From Dyella dinghuensis (GTDB taxonomy: Bacteria; Pseudomonadota; Gammaproteobacteria; Xanthomonadales; Rhodanobacteraceae): DNA of 64,000 nucleotides. Where the stretch lies: assembly GCF_003977615.1 (NCBI RefSeq), contig NZ_RYZR01000003.1, forward strand, positions 124,001-188,000, written 5' to 3'. The translations under genes and the position numbers were made by a program. Shown one piece after another: positions 18,176-27,495 of this stretch; positions within the stretch are counted from its first letter, which is position 1; every line of letters begins with the position of its first letter. The notes under the pieces are model-generated. The model did no database searches. It was not told the DNA's origin and worked only from the letters and a program-made list of their open reading frames with translations.

Positions 18176-18306
18176 GTCATCGCGCAAACGGTTAGGTGTC
18201 GGAAAAATGCACGCCGCCGAGCGGTGTCCGCGTTGGCTTGAAAGCAACCCTGCCCACGCCACGAAGAAAGCCAGCCGTCTTTTCACACAATGACTAACCT
18301 ATGCGC

Positions 18307-18702
18307 CTACTTTCCTACTGCAGATCGCAGAGTTTGCACATCTGCTTCCAACAAGTAACGCTGGCGCGGCGGCGCCGGACTTGGCGCGTTGAAATACACC
18401 ATCGCCGTACCATCTTTTGACTCGAATACATTCAATGAGCTTTGCCGGCCATCGGGCTCGCGCATGACGATGGCCATGGTAATGGGAGCCTGAGACGTTT
18501 CCATCAGTACCCTCCAGCCGGCATCGTGCGCTTTCATCCAACTCGACAGCCGCGCCACTTCTTGCGCGCTCAACGGTCCACCAGAAATGTGGGGGCCGTA
18601 GACAGACGCACTCGCAATGGAGGGCGTTTTGATGACGCTGTAACAACCCGCCAAAGCAAGCGCCAACACCATGTTGGCGGCAATTCTCGCTACGACTCGC
18701 AT
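18307..18702 (-). CDS. Small hypothetical lipoprotein
   Basis: A 131-residue protein with a signal sequence ending in lipobox LALAGC (Cys about 20) and a soluble domain that mentions no known motif: WMKAHDAGWRVLMETSQAP then MREPDGRQSSLNVF. The frame is open upstream to 18759, but the Met at 18702 starts the signal peptide. It is divergent from the RIO kinase gene. Function unknown. Confidence 0.7.
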   Translation of the reverse strand: MRVVARIAANMVLALALAGCYSVIKTPSIASASVYGPHISGGPLSAQEVARLSSWMKAHDAGWRVLMETSQAPITMAIVMREPDGRQSSLNVFESKDGTAMVYFNAPSPAPPRQRYLLEADVQTLRSAVGK

Positions 18703-18864
18703 GATGGCCACCCGCTGTCGTGGTAGCTCAGTCTGCGCCGTCCGTGGATCGACGTGCAACGAAAAGACCTAGCCGAAGGCCAACGCATTATCCGATGCGT
18801 AACCCGAACGGACGTTCGCAGGTGTAAGGCCAGGGGTACCGCATGCAGGCATATCCATCTTACG

Positions 18865-19797
18865 ATGGCCACGACCGCCCGAAAATGCGATGATTTGCGG
18901 TTAACCGCCGCCCCCGCGGCGCCAGCGACCCCTAGAGACACCGTGAAGACCCCCCAAGGCCTGCAGGCGCTGATCGATGACGGCGTCATTGATGAAGTGC
19001 TACGTCCGCTGAAGAGCGGCAAGGAAGCGGCTGTTTACCTTGTCCGTAGCGGCGACGACGTACGCTGCGCAAAGGTCTACAAGGACATGGCACAGCGCAG
19101 CTTCCAGCAACGCGTGCAGTATCAGGAAGGTCGCAAGGTACGCGGCAGTCGTGAAGCGCGTGCGATCGGCAAAGCTACCAAGTACGGGCGCAAACAGCAG
19201 GAAGCAGAGTGGAAGAACACCGAGGTTGATGCGCTCTATCAATTGCGCGTCGCTGGCATGCGTGTGCCTGAGCCGTACGGTTATTTCCACGGCGTGCTGC
19301 TGATGGAACTAGTCACCGATGCCGACGGTTTCTGCGCGCCACGCCTGGGTGAGATAGAACTCAGCTCAGAGAAAGCGCGTGAATACCATCGCGTGCTGGT
19401 ACGGCAGGTGGTGCTGATGCTTTGCTGCGGGCTGATTCATGGCGATCTGTCCGCGTACAACGTGTTGGTCGGTGTAGATGGGCCGGTGGTGATCGACTTC
19501 CCGCAGGTCGTCAATGCCGCGGGCAACAATGCGGCGCGCACGATGCTGTTGCGTGACGTCAACAACCTCACCGCACATCTTGGACGTTGGGCACCCGAGC
19601 TGCTGGACACGTGGTACGGCGAGGAAATGTGGGCGTTGTTCCAGGCGGGCGAGCTGCAACCCGATACGGAACTGACCGGTGAATTCACGCCGGACGAAAC
19701 CGAAGTCGATCTCGACAGCATTCGTCAGTCGATCAATGATGCACGCGAAGAAATGCTGATCCGGCAACAAGGCCGTGAAGCGGCAGCGGAAGACTAG
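18865..19797 (+). CDS. RIO1-like serine kinase
   Basis: A 310-residue bacterial member of the RIO kinase family. The ATP-binding strand has LKSGKEAAVYLV and catalytic Lys in RCAKVYK. The catalytic loop reads LIHGDLSAYNVLV and the metal-binding loop VVIDFPQ, both diagnostic for RIO kinases. An acidic helical tail follows (TPDETEVDLDSIRQSI). RIO kinases in archaea and eukaryotes act in ribosome assembly; the role of bacterial members is not settled. The frame is open from 18754, but ATG 18865 begins family-like sequence. No good ribosome site precedes it. The neighbouring pseudouridine synthase is convergent. Confidence 0.88.
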   Translation: MATTARKCDDLRLTAAPAAPATPRDTVKTPQGLQALIDDGVIDEVLRPLKSGKEAAVYLVRSGDDVRCAKVYKDMAQRSFQQRVQYQEGRKVRGSREARAIGKATKYGRKQQEAEWKNTEVDALYQLRVAGMRVPEPYGYFHGVLLMELVTDADGFCAPRLGEIELSSEKAREYHRVLVRQVVLMLCCGLIHGDLSAYNVLVGVDGPVVIDFPQVVNAAGNNAARTMLLRDVNNLTAHLGRWAPELLDTWYGEEMWALFQAGELQPDTELTGEFTPDETEVDLDSIRQSINDAREEMLIRQQGREAAAED

Positions 19798-19828
19798 AAC
19801 CTGATCAAAGCGTCAGCGCGTCCCGGTC

Positions 19829-20566
19829 TCAGAATTTCTCGCCCACCGGCAGATAGCGCCACATCCCCGGCGGCATCGCACCGTTCGGGCCCTTGCCTAA
19901 GGGAACCTTGCCGATGCGCAATCGGCGGATCGATATGACGCCCAGCCCGACCTGCACGCACATGTCGCGTAGCTGTCCGTTTTGCACGCCTTTGATCGCG
20001 AAGCGCAGCCGAGTCTCATTCTGCCAACTGACCTTGCACGGCGGCAGCTGACGGCCGTTGAAACTCAGGCCGGCATTGAGCCGTTGCAGACCGTCGGGCG
20101 CGATCTCACCGCTGATTTCGACGACGTACTCGTGCTCGATAAGGCCGGCATCCTCGGTCAGGCGACGCCACACACGACCGTCCTGGGTCAACACCATCAA
20201 ACCACTGGCCTCTGTGTCCAACGACACTGGCGACGTCAAACGATGAAAATGGCGCCGTAGCACACGCTCGCCGCTGGGATCATCCGGCCAGTGTGTCGCC
20301 GGCGTTACCAAGGTGCTGGCGGGTTTGTAAGCGTTGCTCGCGTCGAAGCCCGCTGGCTTGTGCAACACGATCGTGGCCGGCTCCACCGCATCAAGGCGAG
20401 CGTTAGGGTCGAGCTCGACGCGCTCGACAGTCACCTTGTGTTGCGGTGCCTCGATCACCTGCCCGTCCACCGACACCCAGCCGTTCTGGATAAATTGCTC
20501 GGCTTCGGCACGCGAAACGCCGAACAGCTCGGAGACACGATGAGTAAGTCGAACCGGAGCGGACAT
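19829..20566 (-). CDS. RsuA/RluF-family pseudouridine synthase
   Basis: A 245-residue enzyme with an N-terminal S4 RNA-binding domain (about 6-55, RVSELFGVSRAEAEQFIQNG) and a pseudouridine synthase domain. The family motif G-R-L-D-x-x-S/T-x-G-L is seen as PVSLDTEASGLMVLTQDG, with the catalytic Asp present but the usual Arg before it replaced by Ser. YVVEISGEI and RFAIKGVQNGQLRDMC are conserved later segments (RluF/RsuA usually KxExGxxRQ-R). It should modify a uridine in rRNA, probably 23S, with RluF the closest guess. Confidence 0.82.
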   Translation of the reverse strand: MSAPVRLTHRVSELFGVSRAEAEQFIQNGWVSVDGQVIEAPQHKVTVERVELDPNARLDAVEPATIVLHKPAGFDASNAYKPASTLVTPATHWPDDPSGERVLRRHFHRLTSPVSLDTEASGLMVLTQDGRVWRRLTEDAGLIEHEYVVEISGEIAPDGLQRLNAGLSFNGRQLPPCKVSWQNETRLRFAIKGVQNGQLRDMCVQVGLGVISIRRLRIGKVPLGKGPNGAMPPGMWRYLPVGEKF

Positions 20567-20676
20567 GGGAATGGCCAGGGAAACGTAGCGTGCAGTGTAA
20601 CGGCCCCCAAGCTGCCGATGCGCGAGGCGCTAGACCTCCGCATCGGCTCCAAAGCGGACGGAATCGTTTCAGACCG

Positions 20677-22635
20677 TCAGTTCGCTTGTACACCAGGCCC
20701 GATGTTTTTTTCGAGAAAACTCTGCACATGGTTGTACATGTCCACGACATTCTCTTCCTTGTAGAAGCCGTGTCCTTCGTTAGGCTTGGTCAGCCATTCG
20801 TACGGCTTGTGCGCGGCTTCCAATGCCGCGCGCATCGCCTTGGCCTGTGCAAACGGCGCGCGTTCGTCTGCTTCGCCATGAATCAACAACACCGGCACAT
20901 CGATCTTGTCGGCAAGCTTGTCGGGTGAATTGGCTGCCAATTCGGAAGGATCCTTACCGATAGCCTTCTCCAGATAACTTCTTCCGACCTTCAGATCCTT
21001 GGTGTCGCCTTTGTCGTACATCATGGCCAGATCGTAGATACCGGCTTCGCCGATCGCGCACTTGAACATGCCGGGCGCGCGGATCACCGTCATCATCGCC
21101 GAATAGCCACCAAAGCTGCCGCCAAACACGCAGACGCGCTTAGGATCGCCGTAGTGCTGCGCTTCGGCCCACTTCACGCCATCGATCAGATCTTGTTGAA
21201 TGCGCGTTCCCCATTGGCGGTAGCCGGCACCCACAAACCCGGGGCCGCGACCGCCCGATCCGCGATAATTGACCTGCAAGACCAGATAGCCACGGCTTGC
21301 GAGGAACTGCGCATCGGTGTCGAAAAACCAGGTGTCCTGGATGTCGAACGGACCACCGTGCGGCAACAGCACCATGGGTAGGTTATTCATACTGACACCT
21401 TTGGGCACCGTAAGAATCGCTTCTAACGGCATACCGTCGCTGGCAGTGAAATGCATGGGCACGCGTGAACCCATTTTGTCGGGATCGATGCTTGCTTGTT
21501 CCGAAAACAGTGCCGTTATCTTTTTTGCTCTCATGTCGAACAAGTAATACGTGCCGGGATCGCGATCGCTGCTGACCTCGAAAATAAGCACGGTCCCGTC
21601 TTCGCTGAAGCTACTGAAATTGACAAACTGTTTCGGAAATTTGTCGCTCAACTTTTGGTAAATCTGCGCCAGCGGCTGATTGCCGTTAATAACGATCGGC
21701 GTCGGAATACCGGTAGTAGGCGCAGCGGCGATAGGTTCGTTTAGCGGCGTCCACTGCACGTAGCCGATACTGGCAAAGTCGTCCTTGGCCAGTAGCTTCG
21801 ATGTGCTGCCATCCGCATCCGTTTGCATCAGCGAGAACGGGCCGCCTTTGGCGCTGGCGAATGCATATAAATGCTGCTTGTCTTGCGAAAAGGTAATGGG
21901 CTCGAAGCGCTCACTATGTTCGCCGTCGGCAAGCTGCACCCATTGACCGTTGTGCATGCGATAGACGACATAGTTATCGGACAAGTCAATGCCTCGCGCG
22001 TAGCGCACGTTGCCATCCGGATCCGTAGTGAAGTCCATATCGCCCACATTGATCTGGCCGATCAGGTGGCGAACGCCATTGTCGGCATTAACGTCGTACA
22101 GCCAGGTGTTCTTTTCGTCATCCCACATGTACGTCTGCATGTAGAAGTGACCGTTGGCTTTCGCTGGCAAGCTGGCGATGGTGGCATAGCCGTCATCGGC
22201 GATGCGATCCCGGCCACCGCGTCCGGATAGACCCCATTCGCGATTGAACATGGGTTGGATTCGCGTGCCGTCTGCGTCGGTGGCGATGATTTCGCCCAAC
22301 CGCTGCGGGCGGTCGAGCGAGCCCACGAACTTAGCCAGTTCTACCACCAGGCGCTCTGACGATGTCCACTCAATGTCGTACGGAAGTTGGGGCCAGGGCA
22401 GTCGGAGCAGACTTTTCGGGTGGCTCATATCGTCGGTCTTGTAGACCGCTACGGCGTGGCCTTCGCCCTGCTCGACGGCTACCGCCAGATACTGCCCGTC
22501 GGGCGAAAGCCTGGGCATCGAATAACCCCCGCGTTGGGCGAAGGCCTCCACTGGCACTTGGTCGCCGGCAGCGGCGACGACAGGCATCAACAAACACAGC
22601 GCGACCGCAAAGGCGCGCGCACGTCCCTTCCCCAT
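20677..22635 (-). CDS. Prolyl oligopeptidase-family (S9) secreted peptidase
   Basis: A 652-residue protein. The signal peptide (about 1-24) ends VVAAAG. A beta-propeller N-terminal domain (about 30-370) contains repeats opening PRLSPDGQYLAV. The C-terminal alpha/beta hydrolase domain has nucleophile motif GGSFGGYSAMM, the acid in LIHGEADERAPF, and catalytic His in NEGHGF. This matches the S9C / acylaminoacyl-peptidase-like group abundant in Xanthomonadales, which clips short peptides in the periplasm. Met 22635 is chosen because the signal peptide starts there, with GGGGAT upstream. Confidence 0.92.
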   Translation of the reverse strand: MGKGRARAFAVALCLLMPVVAAAGDQVPVEAFAQRGGYSMPRLSPDGQYLAVAVEQGEGHAVAVYKTDDMSHPKSLLRLPWPQLPYDIEWTSSERLVVELAKFVGSLDRPQRLGEIIATDADGTRIQPMFNREWGLSGRGGRDRIADDGYATIASLPAKANGHFYMQTYMWDDEKNTWLYDVNADNGVRHLIGQINVGDMDFTTDPDGNVRYARGIDLSDNYVVYRMHNGQWVQLADGEHSERFEPITFSQDKQHLYAFASAKGGPFSLMQTDADGSTSKLLAKDDFASIGYVQWTPLNEPIAAAPTTGIPTPIVINGNQPLAQIYQKLSDKFPKQFVNFSSFSEDGTVLIFEVSSDRDPGTYYLFDMRAKKITALFSEQASIDPDKMGSRVPMHFTASDGMPLEAILTVPKGVSMNNLPMVLLPHGGPFDIQDTWFFDTDAQFLASRGYLVLQVNYRGSGGRGPGFVGAGYRQWGTRIQQDLIDGVKWAEAQHYGDPKRVCVFGGSFGGYSAMMTVIRAPGMFKCAIGEAGIYDLAMMYDKGDTKDLKVGRSYLEKAIGKDPSELAANSPDKLADKIDVPVLLIHGEADERAPFAQAKAMRAALEAAHKPYEWLTKPNEGHGFYKEENVVDMYNHVQSFLEKNIGPGVQAN

Positions 22636-22827
22636 GTTTTTATCCCCTGTTTGCACACGAAGTGTCACACGGTCCGGCCAACCTGCCCCCAGGGCCGTCC
22701 GTGTGGAGCGAGTGTATACAAACCATCGCAGGCTGACAGTGCCCCGACGTGGCGAAGGGTGGTCCGAATCGGGTTTGAATGGCAGCAGCTGTCGCAGCGG
22801 TATTCGGCAATGCCAAACCAGTGCCGC

Positions 22828-24264
22828 TTATGGACTCACGCCAACAAACATCTTTTCGATCTGCATGTCATGGAACGTATAGGGAATGCCGCCGGTTCCA
22901 AGACCGGACTCACGCAAGCCCGCAAACGGCATCCAGTCGACGCGGAATGCCGTGTGTTCGTTGACCATGACTGCCGATGCATCCAGGCCATGATAAGCAC
23001 GTATCGCTGTGTCGAAATCGCGTGTGAATACGGCAGCCTGGAATGCAACCGGTAACGAATTGGCCGCCTGGAACGCCTGCTCGATATCGTCATAGGGATA
23101 CACGCACACGACCGGGCCGAAAACCTCCTTCTGACTGACCTCACAATCAGCTGGCGGTGCAAACAGTATCGTCGGGGCGTAGCACGTCTCTCCGACCGGC
23201 TTGCCTCCAGTCAGGAGTTCCGTGCCGGCCGTTACCGCGTTCTGCACCCAGGTGCTTACGCGATCCAGCTCTTTTCGGCGAATCAGCGGGCCCACATGGG
23301 TTTCGGCCTTAGTGGGATCGCCAACGACGAGAGCCTCTGCAGCCCGCGCCAAGCGATCAGCTACGTTTCTAACGATGGACTGATGTGCATAAACACGCTG
23401 CACAGACACGCAAACCTGGCCTGCGTGATAAAAGCCGCCCTTGATCAGTTTGGGTATGGCTTTGTCGAGGTCCGCATCGGCAGCCACGATCACCGGCGCG
23501 GCGCCGCCATGCTCGAGTGCGCAACGAACACCCGGTGCGAGCTGCGAGCGCAGCTTCCAGCCGACGGCAGCGCTTCCGATGAAGCTGAAGAATCCAACGC
23601 GTGCGTCCGTGACCAGGCGTGACGCAAGCTCATTGCTGTCCAGCACAATGGCTTGCCCCCACGCTTCGGGGAGCCCAGCCTTGCGCAAAATATCGATCAG
23701 CGTCAGGCAGCTTAGCGGCGTATCGGTCGCGGGTTTGACGATGAAGGGACACCCGGCAGCTACCGCAGGGCCAACCTGATGAACGATCAAGTTAAGCGGA
23801 TGGTTGAATGCACTGACCGCCACCACTACTCCGATGGGTTCACGTTGCGTGAAGGCCATCCGATGAGCCGAACTCGCATTGATGTTCATCGGAATGACAT
23901 GTCCACCGTTGCCACGGATGGCTTCCGCGCATGACAGGATGCCATCGATGGCCCGAGCGGTTTCCGCACGCGCATCGATCAGAGGCTTGCCTCCCTCTTC
24001 CGCGATCAACATGGCCAGATCTTCGGCCACGTCGATCATGCTTTGCGCTGTTCGCCTCAAGATGGCTTCGCGATCTGCCGCAGGGAGCCAGCCACGGCGA
24101 TCTTTGAATAAGCGATGGGCGATCGTGAGCGCGCGCTCGATGTCGTCTCCAGCGGAGACACTGACCGTGCCCACCACCGAGCCCTCGAACGGCGATTTGA
24201 TCTCGAGCGCCGGTTCCTTGCCGCTCGCCTCGGAAACCATGCTTTTGAAGTGACGTTCTTTCAT
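22828..24264 (-). CDS. NAD(P)-dependent aldehyde dehydrogenase
   Basis: A 478-residue aldehyde dehydrogenase of usual length. Cofactor region: SAFNHPLNLIVHQVGPAVAA and FIVKPA (Lys); FFSFIGSAAVGWKL; general-base Glu in ALEHGGAAPVIV; nucleophile Cys in GGFYHAGQVCVSVQRVY; and KEVFGPVVCVYPY near the end. The pattern is closest to the lactaldehyde/sulfolactaldehyde or glyceraldehyde-3-phosphate (non-phosphorylating) group, so a hydroxyaldehyde substrate is plausible. The open frame runs up to 24573, but that part crosses a repeat and is not protein-like. ATG 24264 has AGG ten bases upstream. Confidence 0.9.
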   Translation of the reverse strand: MKERHFKSMVSEASGKEPALEIKSPFEGSVVGTVSVSAGDDIERALTIAHRLFKDRRGWLPAADREAILRRTAQSMIDVAEDLAMLIAEEGGKPLIDARAETARAIDGILSCAEAIRGNGGHVIPMNINASSAHRMAFTQREPIGVVVAVSAFNHPLNLIVHQVGPAVAAGCPFIVKPATDTPLSCLTLIDILRKAGLPEAWGQAIVLDSNELASRLVTDARVGFFSFIGSAAVGWKLRSQLAPGVRCALEHGGAAPVIVAADADLDKAIPKLIKGGFYHAGQVCVSVQRVYAHQSIVRNVADRLARAAEALVVGDPTKAETHVGPLIRRKELDRVSTWVQNAVTAGTELLTGGKPVGETCYAPTILFAPPADCEVSQKEVFGPVVCVYPYDDIEQAFQAANSLPVAFQAAVFTRDFDTAIRAYHGLDASAVMVNEHTAFRVDWMPFAGLRESGLGTGGIPYTFHDMQIEKMFVGVSP

Positions 24265-24403
24265 GACGACAACCTGCCCGGCCAGAGGTCCGGCTAACAG
24301 TCTAGCGCGCCTGCGTAGGTCACAAATCTGTCGTCTATATGATTCATTCCTTGAACCTTTGATTCCCGGCCGTCGAAGCGCCCGCTCGACTAGCGGAAAA
24401 GCC

Positions 24404-24438
24404 GTGTCCACTTTGGGCCGAAAGCGGACACTTTCCGC
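24404..24438. repeat. REP-like palindrome, copy 2
   Basis: TGTCCACTTT, GGGCCG loop, AAAGCGGACA: a 10-bp hairpin with one mismatch. It sits between the aldehyde dehydrogenase and the DUF3313-like gene. It is the best copy in the window. Confidence 0.6.
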
Positions 24439-24514
24439 AAATGGTTTCCATGACCGTGAAAGACAACGTTCGCCGACAACAAGTACGTGGCTTACAAGTT
24501 GACCATCCGTGTCG

Positions 24515-25192
24515 TCACTCAAGCTGCGCCAAGAATGTCTTAGCGCCTTTCTCGATACCTGTTTCGGCGGCACTCAACGTGCCCAGACTAGCCGATATAT
24601 TTTCGGCAGCCGGGTATTGTTTCGCGACAAACGCCTTCAGCAATTGATTGCTTTGACTGTCATAGATTTCTACAGCATAGGTGACTGATCCGAGCGACCT
24701 GGCGGGTATGTCGGCGGCACTCCTCAGTGTGCCCAGTACCGCACCGACCGGCAGGATTTGCTTGACCGTGCTCAGCACCGGCACGCTGGCCGAAGCGCCG
24801 GTCAAGGTGAGATGGATCCTCAGCGTGTCGGGACCGGCCACCGATGTCAGCACATACTTCTGCCCGAGTGTTTGACTGAATTGCGTCTGCATGTAATCGG
24901 CGAGCTGTTGTCGTTCGGCTGTGCTCAACTTGCCGAACTGCTGATCTTCGCCGTTGTAAACCGTTACGGTATCGAGCATCACCTGCGTGTACCTGGAAAG
25001 CTGCGCGTCCGGTGCTGAGTAGTAGAGCGGGATATGTTTGTTTTGGCCTTGCGAGTTTGGCGCCAGCTGTGCGGTGGAATCGAGGTTGCGATATTGAACC
25101 GGCGAGGTCGCAACACAGCCCGCCATACCGACCATGCAAAGCACAGGCAACAAGCACCGCAGCACATTTCTTTTGATCATTGACGTAATCAT
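24515..25192 (-). CDS. DUF3313-like lipoprotein
   Basis: A 225-residue lipoprotein with lipobox VGMAGC. The mature part reads YTQVMLDTVTVY, then LSTAERQQLADYMQTQFSQ and TLRIHLTLTGAS, and ends with AKTFLAQL, the layout of DUF3313 envelope lipoproteins, whose role is unknown. Several Met codons cluster at the start; 25192 gives GGGA at plausible spacing, and 25204 or 25180 are alternatives. It is the second gene behind the repeat-rich YPATY protein at 25211-25567, on the same strand and about 20 bases apart, suggesting one operon. Confidence 0.75.
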   Translation of the reverse strand: MITSMIKRNVLRCLLPVLCMVGMAGCVATSPVQYRNLDSTAQLAPNSQGQNKHIPLYYSAPDAQLSRYTQVMLDTVTVYNGEDQQFGKLSTAERQQLADYMQTQFSQTLGQKYVLTSVAGPDTLRIHLTLTGASASVPVLSTVKQILPVGAVLGTLRSAADIPARSLGSVTYAVEIYDSQSNQLLKAFVAKQYPAAENISASLGTLSAAETGIEKGAKTFLAQLE

Positions 25193-25210
25193 TGACGGTC
25201 CCATCCCTGC

Positions 25211-25567
25211 TTACGGCACGTAGTAATACGTGGCGGGGTAATAGGTGGCGGGGTAATACGTGGTGGGCACATAGACCACCTTCGGCGCTGGATATGTGGT
25301 TACAACGGGTGTTGCATAGACCACGCGGACCGGCGGCGGAGAACCCGCTTTGATGGTGACGGTTGAAGGGGCGCTTCTCACCACGACGCTGCTGTAGCAA
25401 CAGGGTGCGGGGTAGACGACATAAGGGCCGGTCGTACGCACCGTGGTGACGCTATAGCTCGGCGTGGCCGAACGAGTGACGACGACTGCGCCGGCATGCG
25501 CGGAAGAAAAACAGGTGCCGATTCCAACGGCCAATAACATGGCGAATGTGTAACGTGTCTTGTTCAT
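25211..25567 (-). CDS. Secreted Val/Tyr/Pro-rich hypothetical protein
   Basis: A 118-residue protein. The signal peptide (MNKTRYTFAMLLAVGIGTCF then SSAHAG) is followed by a low-complexity chain rich in Val, Thr, Pro and Tyr, including PAPCCYSSVVVRS and three tandem Tyr-Pro-Ala-Thr-Tyr units near the C-terminus (encoded by repeated TAATAGGTGGCGGGG blocks at 25220-25262). This resembles small exported proteins seen in Xanthomonadaceae next to DUF3313 lipoproteins. The Met at 25567 starts the signal peptide. It may be an envelope or surface component; function unknown. Confidence 0.65.
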   Translation of the reverse strand: MNKTRYTFAMLLAVGIGTCFSSAHAGAVVVTRSATPSYSVTTVRTTGPYVVYPAPCCYSSVVVRSAPSTVTIKAGSPPPVRVVYATPVVTTYPAPKVVYVPTTYYPATYYPATYYYVP

Positions 25568-25630
25568 GATGATGAGTTCTCGTAGGTAGAAGGGAAAATC
25601 ACGCGGCGACACCGCGATGGATAAGCAGGA

Positions 25631-26464
25631 TCAGGGACGACCCAACGCGATGCGTGCAGCGGCGTACCAGCTAGGCGCACGTCGCAGATCGGTCAGCAAG
25701 CGACGCCATTCGCCGAACACCAGGCCGAGCGGGTTATGTGTGCCAAGCGGGTGATCGAGGCCATAGCGCAGGGGCTCGTCTTTGCGTTCGGCGGCAAACG
25801 TGCCGAACATCCGATCGAAAATAATCAGCGCACCACCGTAGTTCTTGTCGATGTACGGTGCATTCGAGGCATGATGAATGCGGTGATGCGTCGGCGTGTT
25901 GAGAATCCATTCCAGCGGACCGAGGTTGACTCGCGCTTCGGTATGCAGGAAGAACTGAAAGCGAAGATCCAACGCCAGAAGAATGATGACCATGCGCGGA
26001 TCGAAGCCCAACGCCATCACCGGCAGATACACCAGCCAACCGGCAGAGATCAGGTTCGTCCATCCCAGGCGAATGGCCGAGAGCAACGTCATCTCTTCAG
26101 GCGTGTGATGCACGGCATGACTGGCCCACAACCAGCGCACTTCGTGGCTAAAGCGGTGGTACCAGTAGTAGGCGAACTCCACGACAAAGAAGCCGATGAC
26201 CCAGACGCGCCAGTCATGCATCGAGAAATGCCACGGCGCGAAGTGCCATACCAACGCAAACACCGGGGCGAGAGCCAGCGCAGTCAACGCGTCGGTAACG
26301 GTGTGGCCCAGGGCAATCAGCATGGTGCTGCCCGCGCTGCGAAAGTTGTAACCTTTGCCGGCAACGAGCAGGCGCCACAGCATTTCCAGCACCACCGTAA
26401 TCATCGCCAGTGGCAGAAATCCCGGGATGTGGACCGAATGAGCGTGTTGAAGGAGGTTCGACAT
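25631..26464 (-). CDS. Sterol desaturase / fatty acid hydroxylase-family protein
   Basis: A 277-residue inner-membrane di-iron enzyme with about five transmembrane helices. The three histidine boxes are HRFSH (103-107), HAVHH (116-120) and HHRIHH (193-198), with a further His in FFLHTEARV. Such enzymes add hydroxyls or double bonds to lipids with O2; bacterial members act on fatty acids, alkylglycerols, carotenoids or hopanoid-like lipids. It faces the OmpR-type regulator divergently, so it could be a target. The substrate cannot be told. Confidence 0.88.
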   Translation of the reverse strand: MSNLLQHAHSVHIPGFLPLAMITVVLEMLWRLLVAGKGYNFRSAGSTMLIALGHTVTDALTALALAPVFALVWHFAPWHFSMHDWRVWVIGFFVVEFAYYWYHRFSHEVRWLWASHAVHHTPEEMTLLSAIRLGWTNLISAGWLVYLPVMALGFDPRMVIILLALDLRFQFFLHTEARVNLGPLEWILNTPTHHRIHHASNAPYIDKNYGGALIIFDRMFGTFAAERKDEPLRYGLDHPLGTHNPLGLVFGEWRRLLTDLRRAPSWYAAARIALGRP

Positions 26465-26772
26465 GACGGTTACTCAGAATGGGAGAAGTTGAGCGCTGGA
26501 TGCCTTGCGCTTGATCAACAGTTTGGTCCCGACTCGTAACCTGGCGATGTCCGCAACCGCCGACTTTGTAACAGGTTGTTACAGCACCCAAGTGCCTGCT
26601 ATGAATAGGAAAAATGGCGACCTGCGTGAGGATAACCGGGGTGGCAGGAACGATCAGGGCACCGTTTGGCACGATGATGAGATTCACATCCGACGGTCGC
26701 CGCCTGCGCCATGGCATACGGGTGGCATAATGCCCGCCACGTAACGCCGTACCACAGACGAGGAGACTGTCC
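26465..26772. other. Divergent regulatory region
   Basis: The 308 bases between the hydroxylase and the OmpR-type regulator contain one striking palindrome (26567-26583) and no gene. The region is the shared promoter of both genes. Confidence 0.5.
26567..26583. promoter_or_regulatory. Perfect inverted repeat, candidate response-regulator site
   Basis: TGTAACA-GGT-TGTTACA is a perfect 7-bp dyad with a 3-base centre, 103 bases upstream of the hydroxylase start and 190 upstream of the regulator gene. The GTTACA half resembles the E. coli RstA box (TACATNTNGTTACA). Binding by the adjacent OmpR-type regulator is inference. Confidence 0.5.
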
Positions 26773-27495
26773 GTGAACGAGCGCGCTCCGCGCATCATCG
26801 TGCTCGACGACGATGCCGAAATACGCAACATGCTGCGCCGCTATCTGACGGATAACGGCTTCGAGGTGCAGGCCATCGACAGCGCTGAGCAGCTTGATCG
26901 TCTCTTGCAGCGCGAACCGTTCGATGCCCTCGTGCTGGATTTGATGATGCCGGGCGAAGACGGGCTTTCGATCTGCCGTCGCCTGCGCGCAAGTGGGCAG
27001 ACCATTCCCATTCTCATGCTGACAGCGCGCGGCGATTCCATCGATCGCATCATCGGCCTGGAAATGGGTGCGGACGATTACCTGCCAAAGACGTCCGATC
27101 CGCGAGAGCTGGTCGCACGGTTGAAGGCCATGCGCCGGCGCCAAAGCATGCTACACAGCACGCAAGTATGGGGTAATGACGAAGTCACCGAATTCGGCCC
27201 GTTTACGCTCAACATTTCGCGCATGGAGCTGCAGCGTGATGGTGCATCCATTCCGCTGACCAACATGGAATTCCAATTGCTGCGAGTCTTTGCCGCCAAT
27301 CCGCGCCGGCCGATGAGCCGCGATCATCTGCAGGACAAAGTAAAGGGAAAAGATCACGAGGCGATGGACCGTGCGCTGGATGTGCAGATCTCGCGTCTGC
27401 GCCGCAAGATCGAAGACGATCCGGCCGCGCCCTGCTACATCCGCACAGTGTGGGGTGTCGGCTACATGTTCACGCCGGACGGTGGTCATGCTTAA
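26773..27495 (+). CDS. OmpR-family response regulator
   Basis: A 240-residue regulator. Receiver domain (about 6-120) has acidic pocket LDDDAE, phosphoacceptor Asp56 in VLDLMMP and Lys in YLPKTSDPREL. The C-terminal winged helix (about 140-235) carries PLTNMEFQLLRVFAANP and IRTVWGVGYMF. GTG start with GAGGAG seven bases upstream. The kinase gene begins 8 bases before this stop, so they are translationally coupled. It may control the divergent hydroxylase and its own operon. Confidence 0.93.
   Translation: MNERAPRIIVLDDDAEIRNMLRRYLTDNGFEVQAIDSAEQLDRLLQREPFDALVLDLMMPGEDGLSICRRLRASGQTIPILMLTARGDSIDRIIGLEMGADDYLPKTSDPRELVARLKAMRRRQSMLHSTQVWGNDEVTEFGPFTLNISRMELQRDGASIPLTNMEFQLLRVFAANPRRPMSRDHLQDKVKGKDHEAMDRALDVQISRLRRKIEDDPAAPCYIRTVWGVGYMFTPDGGHA

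Noticed and set aside
24265-24573. Upstream extension of the aldehyde dehydrogenase
   Set aside because: It runs over a REP-like repeat and gives the same RFRPKxD peptide as the unrelated frame at 6565-6649.
25736-26539. 267-codon plus frame opposite the sterol desaturase-like gene
   Set aside because: The minus frame has all three His boxes, so this is a shadow.
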